A DNA stretch of 14,873 bases, from the NCBI GenBank assembly GCA_947175845.1, contig CAMWOK010000040.1:1-14873 (forward strand), in the 5' to 3' direction. The stretch's first letter is position 1; every line of letters starts with the position of its first letter. A program made the translations under genes and the position numbers. Shown one piece after another: positions 7,469 to 14,027 of the stretch. The notes below the pieces were generated by a model. That model was not told the origin of the DNA. It searched no databases and saw only the letters and a list, made by a program, of their open reading frames with translations. The DNA is from an uncultured Lachnospiraceae bacterium. GTDB taxonomy: Bacteria; Bacillota; Clostridia; Lachnospirales; Lachnospiraceae.

Positions 7469-7530
7469 ATATGGACGTATTTTGGTCAGAAGAATGCGAG
7501 TTTTGATCAGGCTTGTATCGAAGGGTACTT

Positions 7531-7606
7531 GAGCGTGTCTGAAAAATCATTTCTGTACCACAGATTGTGACGCACATCTGGCAGAAAGCATTTTTCGTAT
7601 GCGCTC
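7531..7606 (+). repeat. Long imperfect hairpin (palindromic repeat or structured leader) upstream of argS
   Basis: Arms 7531-7555 and 7582-7606 (25 nt each) pair over 22 positions, including three G-U pairs; the uninterrupted blocks are GAGCG, GAAAAAT and TTTCTG. Inside is a second hairpin, CAGATTGTG / CACATCTG, around an ACG loop. There is no T-run after it, so it is not a standard terminator for queH. It ends 22 bp before the argS ATG. It could be a dispersed palindromic repeat or an mRNA leader structure. No T-box signature (GGTGGNACC) is present. Confidence 0.7.
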
Positions 7607-7628
7607 TTGGGAAAGGTGAGAGAGAAAT

Positions 7629-9401
7629 ATGAAAAAAATATTAGATTTGATTTCCGAAGAAATGATGCAGGCGTTTGAGCAGGCGGGCTATGAGCGCACG
7701 CTCGGCAGGGTGACGCTGTCGAACCGCCCGGACCTGTGCGAATACCAGTGCAACGGCGCCATGGCGGGCGCAAAACAGTACAAAAAAGCGCCGATCATGA
7801 TTGCGAACGACGTCGCGGCAAAGCTTTCCGGCAGCGCCGTGTTTGAGAAGGCGGAGGCAGTCGCGCCGGGGTTTCTGAACCTGACACTGAACAGGGAATT
7901 TGTGGGAAGCTACATCAGGGAGATGCGCGCCGACCAAAAATATGGCCTTGAAAAGACGCAGAACCCGGCAAAGATCGTGATTGACTACGGCGGGCCCAAC
8001 GTCGCAAAGCCGCTGCATGTGGGGCATCTGCGCTCGGCCATCATCGGCGAGAGCGTAAAGCGCATCGCGCGCTACATGGGACATACGGTGGTCGGCGATA
8101 TCCATCTGGGCGACTGGGGACAGCCGATGGGACTGATTATGAACGAGCTCAGACGCAGGAAACCGGAGCTTGTCTATTTTGACGAGAATTACACGGGCGC
8201 GTATCCCGAAGAACCGCCCTTTACGATCTCCGAGCTTGAGGAGATCTATCCCTTTGCGAGCAAGTGCGCTAAGGAGGACGAGGCGTACAGGGCAGACGCC
8301 ATGGCGTGCACCTATAAATTGCAGAGCGGCGTGCCGGGATACCGCGCGCTGTGGAATCACATTATCGCCGTCTCCGTCACGGATTTGAAGAAAAATTACG
8401 AGCGGCTGAACGTGGAGTTCGATCTGTGGAACGGCGAATCTGCCGTGCATGACAGGATACCGGGCATGGTGGAAGCCATGAAGGAGGGCGGCTACGCCTA
8501 CGTCAGCGAGGGCGCGCTCGTGGTGGACGTGAAGGAGGAGAGCGACACAAAAGAGATTCCGCCCTGCATGATACTCAAATCGGACGGCGCGGCGCTCTAC
8601 AACACGACTGACCTTGCGACGATCCTGATGCGCATGGAGTCCGAGAAGCCAGATCGGATTGTCTATGTGGTGGACAAGCGCCAGGAGCTGTATTTTGAGC
8701 AGGTGTTCCGCTGCGCGCGCAAGACAAAGCTGGTGCGCGGGGACACAGAGCTGAAATTCCTCGGGTTTGGCACGATGAACGGCAAGGACGGGAAGCCGTT
8801 CAAGACGCGCGAGGGCGGTGTGATGCGCCTGGAAAACCTGATTCAGGAAATCAACGACGAGATGTTCCGAAAGATTCAGGAGAGCCGCGAGACGTCGGAC
8901 AAGGAGGCGCGGGCGACCGCGCAGGTGGTGGGACTGGCCGCGCTCAAATATGGGGACCTGTCCAACCAGGCGAGCAAGGATTACATCTTTGACATTGACC
9001 GCTTTACCTCGTCGGAGGGCGACACCGGCCCCTACATCCTGTACACAATCGTGCGCATCAAGTCGATTCTCGCAAAATACACCGAGAACGGCGGCGATGT
9101 GCAGGCAGTTGTGTCCGACATCAAAGCGCCCGTAAACGACAGCGAGAAGCTGCTGATGATGGAGCTTGCAAAGTACAACGCGAGTGTCGAGGCGGCGTGC
9201 GCGGAGTACGCGCCGCACAAAATCTGTGCCTACATCTACGACCTTGCCAACGCGTTCAATCACTTCTATCACGAGACGAAAATTGTCGCGGAGGAGGACG
9301 AGTCAAAGAAGGCAGGCTGGATAGCGCTGCTTGCGCTCACAAGGGATGTGCTTGAGACTGCGATCGACCTGCTTGGATTCTCGGCGCCGGAGCGGATGTA
9401 A
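7629..9401 (+). CDS. argS: Arginyl-tRNA synthetase
   Basis: Class I aminoacyl-tRNA synthetase that charges tRNA-Arg with arginine; cytoplasmic. Residues 1-100 form the N-terminal tRNA D-loop-recognising domain typical of ArgS. The catalytic core begins at DYGGPNVAKPLHVGH, with the HIGH motif as HVGH (130-133). The KMSKS loop is the degenerate form usual for ArgS, near 386-394 (KDGKPFKTR). The C-terminal helical anticodon-binding (DALR) domain ends with LLGFSAPERM, the usual ArgS ending. At 590 aa it is at the longer end of the family. The ATG 7629 is preceded by AAAGGTGAG (7612-7620). A complex hairpin lies just upstream and a strong terminator starts at the stop codon, so it appears to be a single-gene unit. 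I found no convincing promoter in 7469-7628, so transcription could partly come from carAB-queH. Confidence 0.97.
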   Translation: MKKILDLISEEMMQAFEQAGYERTLGRVTLSNRPDLCEYQCNGAMAGAKQYKKAPIMIANDVAAKLSGSAVFEKAEAVAPGFLNLTLNREFVGSYIREMRADQKYGLEKTQNPAKIVIDYGGPNVAKPLHVGHLRSAIIGESVKRIARYMGHTVVGDIHLGDWGQPMGLIMNELRRRKPELVYFDENYTGAYPEEPPFTISELEEIYPFASKCAKEDEAYRADAMACTYKLQSGVPGYRALWNHIIAVSVTDLKKNYERLNVEFDLWNGESAVHDRIPGMVEAMKEGGYAYVSEGALVVDVKEESDTKEIPPCMILKSDGAALYNTTDLATILMRMESEKPDRIVYVVDKRQELYFEQVFRCARKTKLVRGDTELKFLGFGTMNGKDGKPFKTREGGVMRLENLIQEINDEMFRKIQESRETSDKEARATAQVVGLAALKYGDLSNQASKDYIFDIDRFTSSEGDTGPYILYTIVRIKSILAKYTENGGDVQAVVSDIKAPVNDSEKLLMMELAKYNASVEAACAEYAPHKICAYIYDLANAFNHFYHETKIVAEEDESKKAGWIALLALTRDVLETAIDLLGFSAPERM

Positions 9402-9454
9402 AAAAGACGAGTGCATTTGCACTCGTCTTTTTTGCATTTGCACTCGTCTTTTTT
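9400..9454 (+). terminator. Intrinsic terminator of argS with duplicated 3' arm
   Basis: AAAAAAGACGAGTGCA (9400-9415) pairs perfectly with 9418-9433, ending in six T. The segment GCATTTGCACTCGTC plus six T (9413-9433) is then repeated exactly at 9434-9454. The left arm can pair with either copy, each followed by a T-run. The stem starts within the argS stop codon. The A- and T-tracts make it potentially bidirectional. Confidence 0.92.
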
Positions 9455-9496
9455 ACATTTTGTGTGATAAACACATATTTTGTGCATTTATGCCAA

Positions 9497-9515
9497 AATT
9501 TTTCGAAGAAAAATT
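9497..9515. repeat. Perfect AT-rich inverted repeat upstream of the hydrogenase-like sensor
   Basis: AATTTTTC (9497-9504), loop GAA, GAAAAATT (9508-9515). It lies about 90 bp before the next start codon, upstream of the likely promoter. It may be an operator or only AT-rich symmetry. Confidence 0.4.
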
Positions 9516-9539
9516 AGAAATATCATTAGAAATATATAC

Positions 9540-9579
9540 GTGAAAAAAACTTTGTGTTAGAATATAGTATATTAATATA
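9540..9579 (+). promoter_or_regulatory. Possible promoter of the hydrogenase-like sensor gene
   Basis: GTGAAA (9540-9545), 17 nt, TATAGT (9563-9568). A perfect 12-bp palindrome, TATATTAATATA (9568-9579), overlaps the predicted start region. The alternative -10 TAGAAT at 9558 has no good -35. The assignment is moderate because the whole stretch is AT-rich. Confidence 0.4.
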
Positions 9580-9603
9580 TTAACGAAAGGGGATGTGCAC
9601 AGA

Positions 9604-11559
9604 ATGTACGGGAATCAAAAAGGGCTTATTTATACAAATGACAAGTGCATCGGCTGTAACAGATGCATTTCAGCCTGTCCGGTTATCACCGCCAACCGTG
9701 CGGTGAAGACAGAAGAGGGATTTCAGAGAATCGAGGTGGACGGCGATAAGTGTATCGCGTGCGGCGCCTGTTTCGACGCATGTGAACACAATGCCAGAGA
9801 GTTTGTGGACGACACCGAGGCTTTTTTTGCAGCGCTCTCAAAGGGAGAGAAACTATCGGTTTTGTGGGCGCCGGCATTTGCGGCAAACTATCCTGGCGAG
9901 TACCGGCAGATTCTTGGCGGGCTGAAAAAACTGGGTGTGAATCGCATTATCAGCGTGAGCTTTGGGGCGGATATCACGACATGGGGATATATCAAGTACA
10001 TTACAGAACACCATTTTCAGGGAGGGATATCCCAGCCGTGTCCGGCGGTGGTCAACTACATTGAACATTACATGCCGGAACTCATACCAAAACTCGTGCC
10101 GATACAGAGTCCGCTGATGTGCGCGGCGATCTACGCCAGACAGTACCTCAACATCACTGACAAGCTCGCTTTTATCAGCCCGTGCATCGCCAAGAAGGAT
10201 GAGATCAGCGATCCCAAGAACAAAGGTTACGTGAGCTACAATGTGACGTTTGATCACTTGATGAAATATGCCAGACAGCACAATATCAAGGCAGAGCCCG
10301 CACCGAATGAGATCGAGTACGGCCTGGGTTCCATCTATCCCATGCCTGGAGGGCTCAAGGAAAATGTGTACTGGTTCTGTGGAGAGGAAGTATTTATACG
10401 CCAGATCGAAGGCGAGCATCGCACATATGAGTTCCTCGAGGATTACAAAAGCAGGGTTCTTGCAGGCAGGAGGCTCCCGTTTATGGTCGACGCACTCAAC
10501 TGTGAGCAGGGATGCATCTACGGGACGGGCATAGAGGAGGAGAAGGCGCGGACAGATGACATACTCTATGAGCTGCAGACAATCAGGGAGAACAGCAAAT
10601 CAAACAGGAAGAGCAGCGCCTGGGCGCGGAAAGCCACGCCTGCACAGCGTCTGAGAAGCCTCAACAGGCAGTTTGCGCGCCTGGATATCCGAGATTTTAT
10701 GCGCGAGTACACAGACAAGTCTGCGGGGAATGAGATACGGCACCCGGGTCAGGCTGAGCTCAATGACATTTTTGCGGATATGAATAAGACGACGGAGCTG
10801 CAGCGGGAGATCGATTGCAGCGCGTGCGGATACAACACCTGCAAAGAGATGGCGGCAGCTATTTACAACGGGTGCAACAACAAGAACAGCTGCGTGCATT
10901 ACATTAAAAATATGTCGGAGAAAGAGAAGGAACGCATACAGGAAATCTCGTGTGAGGTGGAGGCCCGAAATGAGGAGATGGCGAGAAAGAACGAGACAAT
11001 CGAGCAGATGGTTGCGGAGGCAAACGGCGAGTTCTCAACGCTCAATTCGTCGATTGACGAGATGATAGACGGCAACAACAGCAACGCGGAGGAGAGCACA
11101 AACATCAGTATGGCCATGGTGGAAGTTGTCGATTTCTGCGACGAGATGAAGAAATCTTTTGGGGAGATACACGGATTGCTCGAACAGCTCGGCGGAAACA
11201 ATGAGAACATCACAAAGGTCGCAGCGAAGACAAACCTGCTGTCTCTGAATGCTTCCATAGAGGCGGCCAGAGCGGGAGAAGTCGGAAAAGGCTTTGCGGT
11301 GGTTGCGCAGGAGATCAAGGCGCTGAGCGATGTCAGCAAGGGGGCCGCCGATGACAGCAGCAAGAATAAAGACCAGATCGTCATGGCGATGACCCGGCTG
11401 ATGGAGAGCTCGGAAAATCTGATGAAAGTGGTGGACAATGTCAATGAAAGGATCACCAATCTGGCGGCAAGCACCGAGGAGATCGCCTCGTCGGCCGCGA
11501 TGATCGGGCAGGTCGCGTCGGAGCTCCACAGCAAATTCGACAGAATTAATGCCCTGTGA
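9604..11559 (+). CDS. Soluble [FeFe]-hydrogenase-like sensor fused to a chemoreceptor signalling domain
   Basis: A 651-aa fusion without membrane segments (numbered from ATG 9604). Two ferredoxin [4Fe-4S] motifs lie at 15-25 (CIGCNRCISACP) and 50-60 (CIACGACFDACE). An [FeFe]-hydrogenase large-subunit domain follows at about 80-320. All four H-cluster cysteines appear present: Cys146 (SQPCPA), Cys194 (SPCIAKKDE), Cys300 and Cys304 (LNCEQGC). The usual proton-transfer cysteine of the TSCCP motif is proline. A further Cys cluster, CSACGYNTC with Cys430, lies at 405-430. A coiled coil and an MCP signalling hairpin follow (about 535-640; KTNLLSLNASIEAARAGE). I infer a redox or hydrogen sensor signalling to CheA/CheW rather than a hydrogen-producing enzyme; substrate and partners are unknown. 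AAAGGGG (9586-9592) supports ATG 9604 over GTG 9595. It stands alone between a terminator and the trpB promoter. Confidence 0.9.
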   Translation: MYGNQKGLIYTNDKCIGCNRCISACPVITANRAVKTEEGFQRIEVDGDKCIACGACFDACEHNAREFVDDTEAFFAALSKGEKLSVLWAPAFAANYPGEYRQILGGLKKLGVNRIISVSFGADITTWGYIKYITEHHFQGGISQPCPAVVNYIEHYMPELIPKLVPIQSPLMCAAIYARQYLNITDKLAFISPCIAKKDEISDPKNKGYVSYNVTFDHLMKYARQHNIKAEPAPNEIEYGLGSIYPMPGGLKENVYWFCGEEVFIRQIEGEHRTYEFLEDYKSRVLAGRRLPFMVDALNCEQGCIYGTGIEEEKARTDDILYELQTIRENSKSNRKSSAWARKATPAQRLRSLNRQFARLDIRDFMREYTDKSAGNEIRHPGQAELNDIFADMNKTTELQREIDCSACGYNTCKEMAAAIYNGCNNKNSCVHYIKNMSEKEKERIQEISCEVEARNEEMARKNETIEQMVAEANGEFSTLNSSIDEMIDGNNSNAEESTNISMAMVEVVDFCDEMKKSFGEIHGLLEQLGGNNENITKVAAKTNLLSLNASIEAARAGEVGKGFAVVAQEIKALSDVSKGAADDSSKNKDQIVMAMTRLMESSENLMKVVDNVNERITNLAASTEEIASSAAMIGQVASELHSKFDRINAL

Positions 11560-11587
11560 TGCCCTGTTTTTCAGATGGATTTGACGG

Positions 11588-11616
11588 TTGCAGTTCCTGG
11601 AAAGAGCGTGTATAAT
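11588..11616 (+). promoter_or_regulatory. Sigma-A-like promoter for trpB2, with TTCCTGGAA in the spacer
   Basis: TTGCAG (11588-11593), a 17-nt spacer and a perfect TATAAT (11611-11616). The symmetric TTCCTGGAA (11594-11602) lies directly after the -35 and could be an operator. The leader of about 40 nt shows no room for a T-box or attenuator. Confidence 0.75.
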
Positions 11617-11660
11617 GATAAGGACTACATAAAATCTACCAAGGAAAGAGAGACATTATC

Positions 11661-13034
11661 ATGAGCAATAAAATCCCATATAAAATTTATCTGGAAGAGA
11701 GCGAGATGCCCAGGCAGTGGTACAATGTGCGGGCAGACATGAAAAATAAACCTGCGCCGATTCTCAACCCTGCGACCATGAAGCCGATCACGGTGGAGGA
11801 GCTGTCACCGATTTTCTGTGAGGAGCTCGCAAAGCAGGAGCTCGACGACACCACGCCGTATTTTGACATACCGCAGGAGATCCGCGACTTCTATAAAATG
11901 TACCGCCCGTCGCCGCTCACGCGCGCGTACTGCCTTGAGAAAAAACTCGATACACCGGCACATATCTACTACAAATTCGAGGGAAACAATACGTCGGGAA
12001 GCCATAAACTCAACTCTGCGATCGCGCAGGCATTTTATGCAAAACAGCAGGGACTCAGGGGTGTGACCACGGAGACGGGAGCCGGCCAGTGGGGAACGGC
12101 GCTCTCCATGGCGTGTTCTTACTTTGACCTGGACTGCCAGGTGTATATGGTCAAGGTGTCCTATGAGCAGAAACCGTTCCGGCGCGAGGTGATGCGCACA
12201 TACGGCGCAAAGGTGACGCCGTCTCCCTCCATGCTGACCAGCGTTGGAAGAAAGATCAACGAGGAGTTTCCGGGGACGACGGGAAGCCTTGGCTGCGCCA
12301 TCTCGGAGGCAGTCGAGGCAGCCACAGCGCAGGAGGGCTACCGCTATGTGCTCGGCTCCGTCTTGTCGCAGGTGCTGCTGCACCAGACGATCATCGGGCT
12401 GGAGACAAAGTCTGCGCTGGACAAATATGGGATCAAGGCGGACATGATCATAGGCTGTGCGGGCGGCGGATCCAATCTGGGCGGATTGATTTCACCGTTT
12501 GCGGGGGAGATGCTCAGGGGAGAGGCAGACTATGAGCTCATAGCGGTGGAGCCCGCGTCCTGTCCGAGCCTTACGAGGGGCGTCTATGCGTACGATTACT
12601 GTGACACGGGAAAAATCTGTCCGCTGGCAAAGATGTACACACTCGGAAGTGGATTTATCCCATCTGCAAATCACGCGGGAGGACTCCGCTATCACGGCAT
12701 GAGTTCTATCGTCTCACAGCTGTATGATGATGGCATCCTGTCGGCTAGGAGCGTCGAGCAGACGCAGGTATTTCAGGCTGCGCAGACTTTTGCAAAAGTG
12801 GAGGGCATTCTGCCCGCACCAGAGAGCAGCCATGCAATTCAGGTTGCTATCGACGAGGCGCTCAAATGCAGGGAGACAGGCGAGGAGAAGAATATTGTGT
12901 TCGGCCTGACGGGAACAGGATATTTTGATATGGTTGCATATCAGAAATTCAACGACGGGGAGATGAAAGACTACATTCCGACGGACGAAGAGCTTGCAAA
13001 GAGCATTGCAGCGCTGCCCAAAGTGCATATGTGA
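11661..13034 (+). CDS. trpB: Tryptophan synthase beta chain, TrpB2 type (PLP-dependent)
   Basis: Fold-type II PLP enzyme that joins indole and serine to make tryptophan. The Schiff-base lysine is Lys116 in SGSHKLNSA, the catalytic glutamate Glu138 in ETGAGQWG, and the PLP phosphate loop GCAGGGSN at 265-272. The long N-terminal extension (KIYLEESEMPRQWYNVRADM), GQWG instead of the GQHG of classical TrpB, and 457 aa all point to the TrpB2 subfamily, which lacks the usual TrpA-contact features and is often encoded outside the trp operon. No trpA or other trp gene is nearby, which fits indole salvage or a backup role. The ATG 11661 is preceded by AAGGAAAGAGAG (11641-11652). It has its own promoter, and a 17-bp hairpin without a T-run follows the stop. 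Confidence 0.93.
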   Translation: MSNKIPYKIYLEESEMPRQWYNVRADMKNKPAPILNPATMKPITVEELSPIFCEELAKQELDDTTPYFDIPQEIRDFYKMYRPSPLTRAYCLEKKLDTPAHIYYKFEGNNTSGSHKLNSAIAQAFYAKQQGLRGVTTETGAGQWGTALSMACSYFDLDCQVYMVKVSYEQKPFRREVMRTYGAKVTPSPSMLTSVGRKINEEFPGTTGSLGCAISEAVEAATAQEGYRYVLGSVLSQVLLHQTIIGLETKSALDKYGIKADMIIGCAGGGSNLGGLISPFAGEMLRGEADYELIAVEPASCPSLTRGVYAYDYCDTGKICPLAKMYTLGSGFIPSANHAGGLRYHGMSSIVSQLYDDGILSARSVEQTQVFQAAQTFAKVEGILPAPESSHAIQVAIDEALKCRETGEEKNIVFGLTGTGYFDMVAYQKFNDGEMKDYIPTDEELAKSIAALPKVHM

Positions 13035-13046
13035 TCGCGCGGACAA

Positions 13047-13085
13047 TAGGGAACTGTGCATCGATAACCGATGTACAGTTCCCTA
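13047..13085 (+). repeat. 17-bp hairpin after trpB2
   Basis: TAGGGAACTGTGCATCG (13047-13063) pairs with CGATGTACAGTTCCCTA (13069-13085) over 17 positions with one G-U, loop ATAAC. On the plus strand it is followed by AAAAAC, not a T-run, so it is not a canonical terminator for trpB2. It could still act as an mRNA 3' stabiliser or be a dispersed palindromic repeat. It touches the T-tract of the tRNA terminator on the other strand. Confidence 0.75.
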
Positions 13086-13113
13086 AAAACGAGCAGGGAG
13101 TGTCCCTGCTCGT
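13085..13113 (-). terminator. Intrinsic terminator of the tRNA-Val/tRNA-Met operon
   Basis: On the minus strand, ACGAGCAGGGA (from 13113) pairs perfectly over 11 bp with TCCCTGCTCGT around a CAC loop, followed by TTTTT (plus-strand 13085-13089). It lies about 50 bp downstream of the tRNA-Met 3' end. Confidence 0.9.
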
Positions 13114-13162
13114 CAGATTGTTCTGTGCCAGATTGAAGTATTGGATATAAGGCATAAAAAAA

Positions 13163-13236
13163 TAGCGAAGGGGGGATTCGAACCCTCGACACCGCGGGTA
13201 TGAACCGCGTGCTCTAGCCAACTGAGCTACTTCGCC
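13163..13236 (-). tRNA. tRNA-Met (CAT), elongator type
   Basis: The reverse complement gives acceptor GGCGAAG/CTTCGCT with a G1-U72 pair, anticodon stem CGCGG/CCGCG with loop TTCATAC (anticodon CAT), T-arm with GGTTCGAATCC, and discriminator A; 74 nt. The paired G1-U72, as in the Bacillus elongator tRNA-Met, and the lack of the three G-C pairs typical of initiators argue for elongator Met. A CAT tRNA could also be the lysidine-modified Ile type, which is less likely here. CCA is not encoded. It is co-transcribed after tRNA-Val. Confidence 0.95.
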
Positions 13237-13261
13237 ACAAACAATGATCTTGTACAAAAAA

Positions 13262-13334
13262 TGGGGCCTACAGGGCTCGAACCTGTGACCCTCTGCTTGT
13301 AAGGCAGATGCTCTCCCAGCTGAGCTAAGACCCC
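13262..13334 (-). tRNA. tRNA-Val (TAC)
   Basis: The reverse complement gives acceptor GGGGTCT/AGGCCCC, D-arm with AGCTCAGCTGGGAGAGC, anticodon stem TCTGC/GCAGA with loop CTTACAA (anticodon TAC), T-arm ACAGG TTCGAGC CCTGT, and discriminator A; 73 nt. CCA is not encoded. It is the first gene of a two-tRNA minus-strand operon, 25 bp ahead of tRNA-Met. Confidence 0.96.
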
Positions 13335-13351
13335 ATGTCATTGACTTTATT

Positions 13352-13380
13352 ACTATACTAATAATCGTGCAAAATGTCAA
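13352..13380 (-). promoter_or_regulatory. Near-consensus sigma-A promoter for the tRNA-Val/tRNA-Met operon
   Basis: On the minus strand there is a consensus TTGACA (plus-strand 13375-13380), an exact 17-nt spacer and TATAGT (13352-13357). The -10 ends 17 bp upstream of the tRNA-Val 5' end. Such a strong promoter is expected for stable RNA. Confidence 0.92.
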
Positions 13381-13473
13381 TACTTTTTAAATAAAAAGAT
13401 ATTTTTGGATCGATTTTATGGGAAACACTTTTTTATCTTGTCAAATTATGGTAGTATTGAAATATCTTGATAG

Positions 13474-13519
13474 TTCCCTGGAACGCATATGAAAATGCTT
13501 TCCATACATGTTCCAGGAA
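13474..13519 (+). promoter_or_regulatory. Dyad of two TTCC-N-GGAA elements upstream of the flavodoxin-like pair
   Basis: TTCCCTGGAAC (13474-13484) and GTTCCAGGAA (13510-13519) are each nearly palindromic and also complementary to each other, with a small GCAT/ATGC hairpin between them. They sit just ahead of the ribosome binding site of the gene at 13547. They may be an operator or a leader hairpin. No clear promoter could be fixed nearby (TTGTCA at 13438 is the best -35). Confidence 0.4.
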
Positions 13520-13546
13520 TATGAGACTAAACGGAGATTTGTTTGA

Positions 13547-13999
13547 ATGAAAGTAATCGTGCATGACCTGCAGGAAAAATCATGGCAGGAGCTTGGGATG
13601 AAGCTTCTGGAAAAGGATATTGTCATAAGTGAGACCGGAGGCTGTGCAGGCAGGGATATCGAGGGACTGATCGCAAGCTGCGGCCAGCTGGTATTGATCA
13701 GCCGCTGTGTGTACGGCGGATTCAGCCCGTTTGTCCAGGGAGTGCTGGAAAAGTGCAAGAGACGGTTTGGACCGTATCTGGAGATGCGTCATGGACAGAC
13801 GCACTATGAGGTGAAAAGTGAGAACAGAAATGTATTTGGCATGGTGTGCTGTTTTTATGGAGATAATATCACACCGAGAGAAGAACAGTCAGCAAGGATA
13901 CAATCTGTGTCGGATGGCATATCGCTGCAGGCAAGAGGTGTAAAGATCGTATTTTATGACACGATCGATAAGCTCAGGCAGCTCAATGTCGTTTTATAG
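13547..13999 (+). CDS. Small flavodoxin-fold-like protein, 150 aa
   Basis: Probable member of the flavodoxin / NADPH-dependent FMN reductase fold group; the assignment rests on pattern, not a recognised signature. It begins with a beta strand (MKVIVHDL). The segment LVLISRCVYGGFSPFVQGVLEK at 48-69 resembles the region that carries the FMN-contacting loop after strand 3 in such reductases, and NVFGMVCCFYG at 95-105 fits strand 4. The classical N-terminal phosphate-binding loop (T/S-x-T-G-x-T or GSPR) is missing, so FMN binding may be lost or shared. Cysteines occur at 33, 45, 54, 70, 101 and 102. GGAG (13533-13536) lies 10 nt before the ATG. It ends 28 bp before a second gene of the same apparent fold, probably in one operon. 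Confidence 0.7.
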   Translation: MKVIVHDLQEKSWQELGMKLLEKDIVISETGGCAGRDIEGLIASCGQLVLISRCVYGGFSPFVQGVLEKCKRRFGPYLEMRHGQTHYEVKSENRNVFGMVCCFYGDNITPREEQSARIQSVSDGISLQARGVKIVFYDTIDKLRQLNVVL

Positions 14000-14027
14000 A
14001 TCGCGCGTTTAGGAGGTGTCGGACAAG

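Noticed and set aside
7469..7628. T-box riboswitch ahead of argS
   Set aside because: The conserved T-box core (GGTGGNACC) and a terminator/antiterminator pair are absent.
7641..9272. 543-aa open frame on the minus strand inside argS
   Set aside because: It is fully antisense to a well-conserved argS. Long opposite-strand frames are expected from the high GC at third codon positions, and the product is Arg/His-rich with no recognisable domain.
11581..11616. TTGACG at 11581 as the trpB2 -35
   Set aside because: The spacer to TATAAT would be 24 bp; TTGCAG at 11588 gives 17 bp.
12949..13380. 143-aa minus-strand open frame covering both tRNAs
   Set aside because: It reads through tRNA-Val and tRNA-Met; phrases such as GEVAQLARARGSYPRCRG are typical translated tRNA sequence.
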